A DNA stretch of 64,000 bases from Micromonospora sp. CB01531. Its GTDB lineage: Bacteria; Actinomycetota; Actinomycetes; Mycobacteriales; Micromonosporaceae. The DNA lies in contig NZ_LWLS01000061.1 in the NCBI RefSeq assembly GCF_001905095.1, positions 310,001 through 374,000 on the forward strand, read 5' to 3'. Every line of letters starts with the position of its first letter. Position 1 is the stretch's first letter. Of the stretch, positions 37,746 to 45,592 are shown one piece after another. The notes under the pieces are model-generated. The model did no database searches. It was not told where the DNA came from and was given only the letters and a program-made list of their open reading frames with translations. The position numbers and the translations under genes were made by a program.

Positions 37746-38158
37746 GCCAGCGCAGCGAGCGAATCAGTCAGCTCAGCCTCGTGAACTCGTCGCGACACCG
37801 AGCGGAGCGAGGTGACGCGACGAGGAGGCCCAACTGGACGTCGGTCTGCCCGCTCGACCGGTTGGACCCCGATCGCGGGATGGCCGCGCTGGTCGACGGC
37901 GTGCAGGTGGCGCTCGTCCGGACCGGCGGCGAACTGTACGCGGTCGACAACCTCGATCCGGTCGGCGGCGCGTACGTGATGTCCCGGGGGATCGTCGGCA
38001 GCCGCGGCGGCGTGCCGACGCTGGCCTCCCCGCTGCACAAGCAGGTCTACGACCTACGGACCGGGTGGTGCCTGGACCTCCCGGACGTGGCGCTGCGGCG
38101 GCACGAGGTGCGCTGCCGGGACGGGCAGGTCGAGGTGCGGCTGCGGCAGGAGGAGTGA
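37742..38158 (+). CDS. nirD: Nitrite reductase small subunit NirD with a repeat-derived N-terminal extension
   Basis: Rieske-fold small subunit of nitrite reductase. The core starts near residue 31 (WTSVCPLDRLDPDRGMAAL) and includes LYAVDNLDPVGGAYVMSRGIVG and ASPLHKQVYDLRTGWCLD. The Rieske cluster cysteines and histidines are absent, as usual in NirD. The first 30 residues (MSQRSERISQLSLVNSS and on) are Ser/Arg-rich and encoded by a palindromic repeat, not part of the family fold. The ATG overlaps the nirB stop by 4 bases, so translation through the repeat is expected. 138 residues against about 105 to 110 for the core. Confidence 0.9.
   Translation: MSQRSERISQLSLVNSSRHRAERGDATRRPNWTSVCPLDRLDPDRGMAALVDGVQVALVRTGGELYAVDNLDPVGGAYVMSRGIVGSRGGVPTLASPLHKQVYDLRTGWCLDLPDVALRRHEVRCRDGQVEVRLRQEE
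37786..37824 (+). repeat. Palindromic element inside the 5' end of nirD
   Basis: Arms CTCGTCGCGACACC (37786-37799) and GGTGACGCGACGAG (37811-37824) pair at 13 of 14 positions around an 11-nt loop. It lies in the segment that encodes the non-conserved NirD extension. Confidence 0.55.
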
Positions 38159-39246
38159 TGCGGGAGGAACTGGCCGGCTTCACCATCGGGGTCACCGCTG
38201 ACCGGCGACGCGACGAGCTGGCCGCGCTGTTGCAGCGGCGCGGCGCGCGGGTGGTGCTCGCCCCGGCCCTGCGGATCGTGCCGCTGGCCGACGACACCGA
38301 CCTGCGCGAGGCCACCCGGGCCTGCCTCGACCGCCCGCCGGACGTGCTGATGGCCAACACCGGCATCGGGATGCGCGGCTGGCTGGAGGCGGCCGAGGGG
38401 TGGGGCCTGGGCGAACCCCTGCGTGCCGTGCTCGCCCGGTCCTACGTGGTCTCCCGCGGCCCGAAGGCGACCGGCGCGATCCGGGCCGCCGGGCTGCGCG
38501 AGCACTGGTCCCCGGCCTCGGAGAGCTGCGACGAGGTGGTCGACCACCTGGTCCGGCGCGGCGTGTCCGGCCAGGTCGTCGCGCTCCAACTGCACGGCGA
38601 GCGGCAGCCGGAGTGCACCGAGGCGCTGGAAGCGGCCGGTGCCACGGTGCTCGAGGTACCGGTCTACCGGTGGGCGCCGCCGACCGACCCGGCTCCGCTG
38701 CACCGGCTGATCGACCTGGTCGCGGGGCGGATGGTCGACGCGGTCACGTTCACCTCCGCCCCGGCGGCGGAGGCGCTGCTGCGGGCGGCCGGGGACCGCA
38801 CCGAGACAGTGCTGGCGGCGCTGCGGGGGGACGTGCTGGCCGGTTGCGTCGGCGCGGTCACCGCCGAACCGCTGGTCCGGCGGGGGGTGCCGGTGGCCGC
38901 CCCGAGCCGCGCCCGGCTGGGCGCCCTGGTGCGGACGATCGTGGACGAGCTGCCCCGCCGGACGGTGACCGTGCGGGCCGGCGGGCACCAGCTGACGCTG
39001 CGCGGGCACGCCGCCGTGGTCGACGGGGAGTTGCGGCCGCTCGCGCCGGCCCCGATGGCGGTGCTGCGGGCGCTCGCCGCGTCGCCCGGCAAGGTGCTGT
39101 CCCGCACCGCCCTGCTGCGTACCCTGCCCCTAGGCGCGGACGAGCACGCGGTGGAGATGGCGGTCGCCCGGCTGCGGGTCGGACTGACGGCGCCCCGGGT
39201 GGTGCAGACCGTGGTCAAGCGCGGCTACCGCCTCCGGGTGGACTGA
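38158..39246 (+). CDS. nnaR: HemD-like uroporphyrinogen-III synthase domain fused to a winged helix (NnaR-type regulator)
   Basis: The 362-residue protein has an N-terminal HemD-like domain (residues about 5 to 260; GFTIGVTADRRRDELAALL, NTGIGMRGWLEAA, VSRGPKATGAIRAAG, VTFTSAPAAEALL). An OmpR/PhoB-type winged helix follows (about 280 to 362; LAPAPMAVLRALAASPGKVLS, VEMAVARLR, VVKRGYRLRVD). This architecture and position after nirBD are those of NnaR, the nitrate/nitrite assimilation co-activator that acts with GlnR in Streptomyces and Mycobacterium. Whether the HemD domain is catalytic or a sensor is unknown. ATG overlaps the nirD stop by one base. Confidence 0.88.
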   Translation: MREELAGFTIGVTADRRRDELAALLQRRGARVVLAPALRIVPLADDTDLREATRACLDRPPDVLMANTGIGMRGWLEAAEGWGLGEPLRAVLARSYVVSRGPKATGAIRAAGLREHWSPASESCDEVVDHLVRRGVSGQVVALQLHGERQPECTEALEAAGATVLEVPVYRWAPPTDPAPLHRLIDLVAGRMVDAVTFTSAPAAEALLRAAGDRTETVLAALRGDVLAGCVGAVTAEPLVRRGVPVAAPSRARLGALVRTIVDELPRRTVTVRAGGHQLTLRGHAAVVDGELRPLAPAPMAVLRALAASPGKVLSRTALLRTLPLGADEHAVEMAVARLRVGLTAPRVVQTVVKRGYRLRVD

Positions 39247-39285
39247 CGGCAGCGGGGCTGCCTTCGGCGCACCGACCCGGCGGAG

Positions 39286-39321
39286 CCGCCCGTCCGGTCC
39301 GGCTACGGACGGGACGGGCGG
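39286..39321. terminator. Strong bidirectional hairpin between nnaR and cvnD
   Basis: 16-bp arms (39286-39301 and 39306-39321) pair at 15 of 16 positions with a 4-nt loop GCTA. It sits between two convergent stops and serves both operons. Confidence 0.85.
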
Positions 39322-39325
39322 GCGG

Positions 39326-39949
39326 TCAGCCGACCGAGGCCGGGTAGCCCCGGTCGTGCTCGGCCTGCAGCCGGAGCATGGCGTGCTCGACCACGGTCAC
39401 CAGCACCTGCTTGACCGACTCACGATGCCGGGCGTCGCACATCACCAGCGGCACGTCTGGCGAGATGGCCAGCGACTCGCGGACCTCCTCCAGCTCGTAC
39501 TGCGCGGCGCCGTCGAACCGGTTCAGCGCCACCACGTACGGCAGGTTGCGGTTCTCGAAGTAGTCCAGCGGGGCGAAGGCGTCGCTGATCCGCCGGGTGT
39601 CCACCAGCACCGTGGCGCCCACCGCACCCCGGATGATCTCGTCCCACATGAACCAGAAACGGGTCTGGCCCGGCGTGCCGAAGAGATACAGGATCAGGTC
39701 CTGGGCCATGGTGATCCGGCCGAAGTCCATGGCGACCGTGGTGGTCTCCTTGCCGGGCACCTTCGACGGATCGTCGATGCCCACCCCGGCCGCGGTCATC
39801 AGCGCCTCGGTGGTCAGCGGCGTGATCTCGGAGATTGCGCCGACCAGGGTGGTCTTGCCCACCCCGAAGCCACCCGCGACCACGATCTTCGCGGAGATGA
39901 TCTCCCGGCTGCGGCTCGCCCCGGCGGGGTCATAGTTCGCGAAGTCCAC
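39326..39949 (-). CDS. cvnD: Conservon GTPase CvnD
   Basis: Ras-like GTP-binding protein of actinobacterial conservons (207 residues). The P-loop GGFGVGKTT is at residue about 27, DTRRISDAF and the guanine-specificity motif ALNRFD at residue about 140 follow, and the segment LYLFGTPGQTRFWFMWDEI stands for the DxxG region (here GTPGQ). It probably cycles under CvnB/CvnC control and relays the signal of the CvnA sensor. GTG start overlaps the cvnC stop by 20 bases. Confidence 0.93.
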   Translation of the reverse strand: MDFANYDPAGASRSREIISAKIVVAGGFGVGKTTLVGAISEITPLTTEALMTAAGVGIDDPSKVPGKETTTVAMDFGRITMAQDLILYLFGTPGQTRFWFMWDEIIRGAVGATVLVDTRRISDAFAPLDYFENRNLPYVVALNRFDGAAQYELEEVRESLAISPDVPLVMCDARHRESVKQVLVTVVEHAMLRLQAEHDRGYPASVG

Positions 39950-40292
39950 TTAGCACCCTTCCCAGCAAGTTCATCCGCTCCTGGAACCCCGTCGCGGGAG
40001 CGGCAGTGTGTAGCGTCAGCAGGCCCTCGGCCACCAGGTCGGCGACCAGCACCCGGGTGACGCCCAGCGGCATCCGGGTGTACGCGGCGATCTCCGCGAG
40101 CGACTGCGCCCGGCCCTCGCAGACCAGGGCGATGCGGTACTTGTCGTGCCCGGCGAACCGCGCCTCGGCCGACTGTGTGGGCGTGCAGGAGAGCACCGCC
40201 TCCAACGCGATGTTCTGCAACGGCTCGGTGCGGCCGCGGGTGACCGCGTACGGTCGCACCAGCGCCCCACGCGGATCCCGCCGTGGTTCCAT
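39930..40292 (-). CDS. cvnC: Conservon DUF742 protein CvnC
   Basis: DUF742 protein of 120 residues with a winged-helix-like fold. It begins MEPRRDPRGALVRPYAVTRGRTEP and contains IALVCEGRAQSLAEIAAYTRMPLGVTRVLVADLVAEGLL, the family core, ending in GRVLSGLREL. The start codon is preceded by GGGAGGTGATC, an almost full complement of the 16S rRNA 3' end, so it is expected to be strongly translated. It lies 66 bases after cvnB. Its role in the GTPase complex is inferred from other conservons. Confidence 0.93.
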   Translation of the reverse strand: MEPRRDPRGALVRPYAVTRGRTEPLQNIALEAVLSCTPTQSAEARFAGHDKYRIALVCEGRAQSLAEIAAYTRMPLGVTRVLVADLVAEGLLTLHTAAPATGFQERMNLLGRVLSGLREL

Positions 40293-40358
40293 CTCGCGAT
40301 CACCTCCCTCCGTACGGAGCCGGTCGGCTCCCGGTCACCAGGTCACACCGAACGCCGG

Positions 40359-40766
40359 TCAGGACCGGACAGCATCCCGCGGCAGCGGGACCAGCGCCTG
40401 GCCGACCCGCTCCACCAGCAGCGCCATCTCGTAGCCCACCTGGCCCACGTCGCAACTCCGGGCGGCCAGCACCGCCATCGAGGAGCCGTCGCTGATCGAC
40501 ATGAGGAACAGGTATCCGCTGTCCATCTCGATGACCGTCTGGAGCACCCCGCCGGCGCTGAACATCCGCGCGGCGCCCTCGGTCAGGCTCACCACGCCGG
40601 AGGTGATCGCGGCGAGCTGGTCGGCTCGGTCCGCCGGCAGGTCGCGGGAGGAGGCGAGTAGCAGCCCGTCCGCGGACACCGCCACCACGTGGGCGATACC
40701 CGCCACGCTGTCGGCGAAGTTGGTGAGCAGCCAACCCATGTCCTGCATGGCCGCTGGCCTGTTCAT
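40359..40766 (-). CDS. cvnB: Conservon roadblock/LC7 protein CvnB
   Basis: Roadblock/LC7-fold protein of 135 residues, the likely GTPase-activating or platform subunit for CvnD. The fold is evident in WLLTNFADSVAGIAHVVAVSADGLLLASSRDLP and in SGGVLQTVIEMDSGYLFLMSISDGSSMAVLA-type strands. The start overlaps the cvnA stop by 4 bases. Order kinase, roadblock, DUF742, GTPase is the standard conservon. Confidence 0.93.
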   Translation of the reverse strand: MNRPAAMQDMGWLLTNFADSVAGIAHVVAVSADGLLLASSRDLPADRADQLAAITSGVVSLTEGAARMFSAGGVLQTVIEMDSGYLFLMSISDGSSMAVLAARSCDVGQVGYEMALLVERVGQALVPLPRDAVRS

Positions 40767-43700
40767 CGGTTCGTCTCCTTGGTCGAGTTGCTGTTCAGGT
40801 CCGCGCCGGCCGTCCGACCCCGCTGCACACCGCGGTGGTAGGCCGACAGCAGACCTCGTACTTCATCCGGCGTGCGCTTGGCGCGGGACCGGCCGCCCTT
40901 CGGCTCGATGCCGCCGGGAACGAGCTGGGCCTGCGGCACGCGCTTCGGCAGGCCGGAGCGGGTGGTCCCGCCGGTGCTGGGCTCCGCGGCCTGGCTGGCC
41001 CGCGCCCAACCGTCGTCGGCCGCCGTCCGCCAGGCGTCTGGGTCGATCGCCGGCGGCGCGGGCGGCGCGGGCGGGGGCACGGCGGCGGGCGGCGGGGTGT
41101 ACGGCGGTGGCGAGGCCATCGCCGACGCCTGGGCGCCCGGGGTACGGGTCGGCAGCGGCGGCGCGGTGGCGGATCGCTTCGGGGCGGGCGGCGGGTCTTC
41201 GTCGAACCGGGGCCGGGCGAAGATCGTGGTCTCGTCCTCGCCATGCGAGCGGAACCAGACCGCCTCCATCTCCCGGAAGATCGGCGCCTCGGCCGGGTGG
41301 GCCGCCAGTGGCGCAGCCGGGGCCGGCTTGGCGACATCGACCGGCGGGGCCGACGCGAGCGGCTGGTACGCCGACACGGCGGGGTACGCCGGCGGCGCGG
41401 AGGTGGGGCCGAGCGGCGTGGCCGACGCGCTGGTTGCGGCCACCTCCCCGCCCGGGGTCCGCTTCGGCAGCGGGGCGAGCGCGGGGTACCCGAGGGTGGG
41501 TCCGCCCACCGCGTAGCCGGCACCGGAGACGGGGGTCGCCGGGGCGGGCGGCGGCACGGGCGGCAGCGCGCCCGTGCCGCCCCCGACCTGCACGGCGGGG
41601 CCGGTGTCCCGCGCCTCGTCCAGGGACTGCCAGCGGGCGGGCGGCGTGGGGGTCCGCCACTGGTCGGTGAGCGTGGCCGTGGTGGTCCGCCCCGCGCCGG
41701 CCAGCGGTTCTGCGGTGTGGCCCACCGGATTCAGCGGGGCCTGCTCGACGGCGAGCGGCTGGCGCGGCCGGCTCAGCTGGGCCGGGCCCCGGTTCGCCGG
41801 CAGCACCACGGCGGAGTTCGGCAGGGTCACCTGGGCGACGGTGCCGCCCTCGACGTTGCGGCGCAGCTCGACCCGGATGCCGTAGCGGGCGCCAAGCCGG
41901 CTGACCACGGCCAGGCCCATCAGCCGGAACGCGGCCACGTCGACCGTGGGCGGGGCGGCCAGCCGCCGGTTCAGCGAGTCGAGCTGCTCGTCGCTGAGGC
42001 CGAGGCCGCGGTCCTCGACCTGGATCAGCACGTAGTCCCGGATCCGTCGACCGTCCGCGACCACTGTGGTGTTCGGTGGCGAGAACCGGGTGGCGTTGTC
42101 GAGCAGCTCGGCGACCAGGCGAACCACGTCGTTGACCGCGTGCGCGGCGACCGAGATGTCGGTGTCGACGGTGCCGAACTCGATCCGGTTGTAGAGCTCC
42201 ACCTCGGACTGGGCGGCCCGCAGCACGTCGACCAGGAGCGCGTCGTCCCGGCGCGGCACGGCCGAGTCGGCGCCGGCCAGCACCAGCAGGTTCTCGTCGT
42301 TGCGGCGCATCCGGGTGGCCAGGTGGTCGAGTTCGAAGAGCTGGGCCAGCCGCTTCGGGTCCTCCTCGCCCCGCTCGATCGCGTCCAGCTCGCCGATCAT
42401 CCGGTCGACCAGGTTCTGCGAGCGCCGGGCCAGGTTGAGGAACATCGCCGAGACACTGGTCCGCAGCGCCGCCTGCTCGGCCGCCACCCGGACCGCTTCC
42501 CGGTGGACCACGTTGAAGGCCGCCGCCACCTGGCCGACCTCGTCGCGGTTGGTCAGCTGGATCGGGTCCCGGACCTGCTGGACGATCTCGTCCACGCCAC
42601 CGTCGCCGATGGCGTTGACGTTCTGCAGCCGGTTGACCGCGTCCGGCAGGTCGTGGTTCGCCACCGCAAGGGCGCCCTCGCGCAGCCGGCGCAGCGACTC
42701 GTTCAGCGAGCGGGCCAGGACCACGGCCAGGCTCACCGCGATGAACAGCGTGAGCAGGACGATCAGGCTCTCCAGGACGGCCTGCCGGATGACCGCCGAC
42801 AGGACCGCGTCGGCGTCGGCGAGCAGCTGGTTCTGGAGCTGGATCTCGGCCCACCGCATCAGGTCGTTGACCGCGCCGATGGCGGCCGCGGCGTCGTCCC
42901 GACCGACCAGCGGGGCCTTGTTGACCGAACGGGACACGTCGTTCGCGACCCGGTCGGCGAGCTGCACCGCGTCACCGGAGACCGTGCTGTCCACCAGGGC
43001 ACGCTGTGCCGGCTCGGCGGCCTGGGAGAAGGCGATCAGCGCCTCCTGCTGGGCGGTCAGGGTGCCGACGAAGGAGGAGAACTGTTCCTCGTCGATCCGG
43101 CCGGCGGCGAGCGCGGTGAAGACCACCGCCTGCTCCTCGGCGACCTCCGCCTTGGCGTGGGCGAACGCGGCCACCGCCCGCCGGGCATCGGCGATGCCCT
43201 CCGCACCGGGCTGCTGGGCGAGGGTGTCGCCGTACGCGACCAGGTCGTTGAGGATGATGCCGTAGCGCAGGGTCGCCTTGGCCACCGGCATCTGTTGCCG
43301 GTCCAGGACCTCCTGCCGGGTGCCGTTCAGGGCGGCCAGGTGGTCGTCGATGACCTTGAGCCGGCTGCGGACCGAGGCCGGCACGTCGCCGAGCCCGATC
43401 CGTTCCTCCTGGTACGCCGCGATCCGCTCGTCGGTACTCCGTACCCGCAGGTTGTAGTCGTCCGGCTTCTGCTCCGCCCCGGCCAGGTACGCGGCCGCCG
43501 CCATCCGCTCCTTGTGCAGGTCCTGGGCCAGCGCCGACACGTCGATCGACAGCGCGGTCAGCGACCGGATCCGGGTGGCGTCGTACGCGCCCTCGCCGAC
43601 CGAGACGAGTCGGATGGTCGCCAGTGCGATGACGGCTGCCACCGGAACAACCAGGATGAGAGCGAGCTTGGAACGGATCCGCGCGTCTCGCAGCCGAGGC

Positions 43701-43768
43701 AGCCTCCGTCGCCGGTTCCGCTGACCGGCGTCAGTGCTCTCGGGCAGGGTCGTAGGTCCGGTGCTCAC
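40763..43768 (-). CDS. cvnA: Conservon sensor histidine kinase-like protein CvnA with nitrate-sensing-type domain
   Basis: Membrane sensor of 1001 residues. One helix near residues 28 to 50 is followed by an extracellular helical domain (about 55 to 325) of the nitrate/nitrite-sensing (NIT) type. A second helix (about 340 to 362), a HAMP-like linker and an ATPase domain of the HATPase_c family (LVAELLDNATRFSPP near residue 560; GLGLS and GLAVVSRLGARYGI) come next. The last 350 residues are Pro/Ala-rich and disordered. No convincing phospho-accepting histidine block is seen. GTG at 43768 has GGAGG 7 nt upstream. Position beside nitrate genes is suggestive only. Confidence 0.9.
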   Translation of the reverse strand: MSTGPTTLPESTDAGQRNRRRRLPRLRDARIRSKLALILVVPVAAVIALATIRLVSVGEGAYDATRIRSLTALSIDVSALAQDLHKERMAAAAYLAGAEQKPDDYNLRVRSTDERIAAYQEERIGLGDVPASVRSRLKVIDDHLAALNGTRQEVLDRQQMPVAKATLRYGIILNDLVAYGDTLAQQPGAEGIADARRAVAAFAHAKAEVAEEQAVVFTALAAGRIDEEQFSSFVGTLTAQQEALIAFSQAAEPAQRALVDSTVSGDAVQLADRVANDVSRSVNKAPLVGRDDAAAAIGAVNDLMRWAEIQLQNQLLADADAVLSAVIRQAVLESLIVLLTLFIAVSLAVVLARSLNESLRRLREGALAVANHDLPDAVNRLQNVNAIGDGGVDEIVQQVRDPIQLTNRDEVGQVAAAFNVVHREAVRVAAEQAALRTSVSAMFLNLARRSQNLVDRMIGELDAIERGEEDPKRLAQLFELDHLATRMRRNDENLLVLAGADSAVPRRDDALLVDVLRAAQSEVELYNRIEFGTVDTDISVAAHAVNDVVRLVAELLDNATRFSPPNTTVVADGRRIRDYVLIQVEDRGLGLSDEQLDSLNRRLAAPPTVDVAAFRLMGLAVVSRLGARYGIRVELRRNVEGGTVAQVTLPNSAVVLPANRGPAQLSRPRQPLAVEQAPLNPVGHTAEPLAGAGRTTTATLTDQWRTPTPPARWQSLDEARDTGPAVQVGGGTGALPPVPPPAPATPVSGAGYAVGGPTLGYPALAPLPKRTPGGEVAATSASATPLGPTSAPPAYPAVSAYQPLASAPPVDVAKPAPAAPLAAHPAEAPIFREMEAVWFRSHGEDETTIFARPRFDEDPPPAPKRSATAPPLPTRTPGAQASAMASPPPYTPPPAAVPPPAPPAPPAIDPDAWRTAADDGWARASQAAEPSTGGTTRSGLPKRVPQAQLVPGGIEPKGGRSRAKRTPDEVRGLLSAYHRGVQRGRTAGADLNSNSTKETNR

Positions 43769-44213
43769 GACATCGCCTCCGTCGTTTCTTCCACGCTTGA
43801 CCCGCCGACCCGTGCCTGGTGCAGCGGCCAGCGCCACGCGCGGCACGGCCGGAATTTCATCAGAAGAGATCCGACTTGGGAAGCCGCAGTGAGGCAGGAA
43901 ACGCCCGGCGGCGACTCAACCCCTGATCCGGTCAACTATTACCTTCATTTCCTCAAGCCCCTGAACAGGGCATGTAACTCCAAGGTGGTCATTCGTATCT
44001 GCGCAGTAATTACCGGTTAACGTTCCGTGCCCCCAGCATGTGGGACGACCGTCCCACGCAACTCCCGGCAGCGCGCTTGACCACAGGGCTTGGCATTGGC
44101 AAGGTTTTGCAGGCTTCGCGCACACCGTACGGCAGACCAATCCCGTTTCTCCACTGAGGACGGACTAGCGGCGGTGATCGGGCCTGCGCCCACGCCGCAC
44201 CTGGAGGACTGAG
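43769..44213. promoter_or_regulatory. Divergent promoter region of cvnA and the binding lipoprotein
   Basis: A 445-base gap, AT-richer than its surroundings (for example around 43935-43970 and 44005-44025), with no gene visible. It holds a perfect palindrome, GTGGGACG with its complement around 2 bases at 44040-44057, a possible operator. A possible plus-strand promoter reads TTGACC (44077-44082), 17 bases, CAAGGT (44100-44105). Confidence 0.45.
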
Positions 44214-45395
44214 TTGAGCCCCATCCGCTCCGCGAGCATCGCGGCGCTCGCATCGGCCGTGCTGGCCACCACGCTCACCGGCTGCCAGTTCGGCGGGGAG
44301 CAGCAGGACATCAGCCCCATCGTCATCGCGGCGGACCTCGAACTGTCCGGCGGCTCCGCGCCGGTGGGCAAGGTGTACCAACGCGCGCTGAAACTGAAGG
44401 TGGACCAGCTGAACTCCTCCGGCGCACTCGGCGGCCGAAAGATCGAGCTCAAGGTGAAGGACAACCGCTCGGACGCCGCCGAATCCTTGCGCAACATCAA
44501 CGATTTCGCCAATGACTCGCGGATCAGCGCCGTCATCATGGGCGGTTGCAACGATTGCGCGGTCGGCGCCGCCCGGACGATCGGCGAGAAGCGCATTCCC
44601 ACGATCGCGCTGGCGTCCACCAGCGCCGTCACCGAACCGGTCGCCGAGCGCAAATACGTCTTCAAACTGGCGCCGAACGCCGGCGACAGCGCTGCCGCGC
44701 TCACCGCCGAACTGGCCCGGAAGGGCCTCCGCAAGGTGGCCGTGCTGCACAGCGCCGACCAGTCCGGCCAGGAAGGGCTGACCGCGCTGCGCCGCGAGTT
44801 CGGCAAGGCCGGCATCCGGCTGCTCCGTGCCGAGGCGGTACGGCCCACCGACACCGACGTCAGCGGCCAGGTCTCGCAACTGGTGGCGAAGAAGCCGCAG
44901 GCACTGGTCATCTGGACCTCACCGGAGCAGGCCTCGCTCGCGGCCGACAACGCCCGGGAGAACCGCTACCCCGGGTCGCTCTTCTTCGACGCGGCGGCGG
45001 CGGGCGACCTCTTCCTCGGCGCCTCGGCCAAGTCGACGGAACAGGCGACGCTGATCTTCACCCAGACCATGGTGATCGACGACGTCATCGCCACCACCCC
45101 CGCCAAGGCGGCCCGGCGACAGTGGTTCCAGGACTACACCGCCCGTTTCGGCGGCTACCACGGCACCTCCTCGTTCGCGGCCGACGCGGTGCAGCTCATC
45201 GCGGACGCCGAGCTGCGCTCCGGCACCGCGGCCGGCAAGGTGAACCGGGACGCCCTGCGCGACGTCCTGGAGACCTCGCAGCTCGACGGCCTCTCCGGCC
45301 CGATCCGGATGACGCCGGACAACCACTCCGGGCTGATGCCGCAGGCGCTGACGACGCTGGTGGCGCGGGGTGGCCGCTGGCGGCTCGCTGGCTGA
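44214..45395 (+). CDS. ABC-type substrate-binding lipoprotein (Leu/Ile/Val-binding family)
   Basis: Exported lipoprotein of 393 residues with a lipobox (TTLTGC, Cys near residue 24) and a type 1 periplasmic-binding fold. Visible are IVIAADLELSGGSAPVGKVYQRALKLKVDQLN, the hinge GCNDCAVGAARTIGEKRIPTIALAS (with a possible disulfide pair) and FKLAPNAGDSAAALTAELA. No permease or ATPase follows, so it may sense a ligand for the divergent CvnA sensor rather than feed a transporter. Start is TTG at 44214, with GGAGG 6 nt upstream. Confidence 0.87.
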   Translation: MSPIRSASIAALASAVLATTLTGCQFGGEQQDISPIVIAADLELSGGSAPVGKVYQRALKLKVDQLNSSGALGGRKIELKVKDNRSDAAESLRNINDFANDSRISAVIMGGCNDCAVGAARTIGEKRIPTIALASTSAVTEPVAERKYVFKLAPNAGDSAAALTAELARKGLRKVAVLHSADQSGQEGLTALRREFGKAGIRLLRAEAVRPTDTDVSGQVSQLVAKKPQALVIWTSPEQASLAADNARENRYPGSLFFDAAAAGDLFLGASAKSTEQATLIFTQTMVIDDVIATTPAKAARRQWFQDYTARFGGYHGTSSFAADAVQLIADAELRSGTAAGKVNRDALRDVLETSQLDGLSGPIRMTPDNHSGLMPQALTTLVARGGRWRLAG

Positions 45396-45404
45396 TTTTC
45401 TTCC

Positions 45405-45485
45405 TTGCGGTTGGGGTGTGGCCCCAGCACAACCGGCTCCGGGCGGTCAGGCTTGATCCCTCCGCCGGTTGCGCTGGGGCCACAC
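45405..45485. repeat. Stem-loop element with conserved loop, copy 1
   Basis: A 21-base arm (45416-45436) pairs at 20 of 21 positions with 45465-45485 around a 28-nt loop at 45437-45464. The loop core is GGCGGTCAGGCTTGATCCC, and TTGCGGTTGGGG precedes it at 45405-45416. The loop and this flank are identical in the copy at 55691-55765, but the stems differ. The gap from 45396 to 45592 holds nothing else recognisable. Confidence 0.75.
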
Positions 45486-45592
45486 CGTCGGTGGTTCCGC
45501 GCCGTCCGCCCCCGCTTGGTTGATCTCGGGTGTCTACGGTCGGCGTCCGGTCCACTGTCGGCGTTGTGAGTCTCGTGCGTGCCTTGTGGTGG

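Noticed and set aside
40835..44020. 1061-residue plus-strand open frame over cvnA
   Set aside because: Mirror of the kinase; no domain, and the histidine kinase on the other strand is unmistakable.
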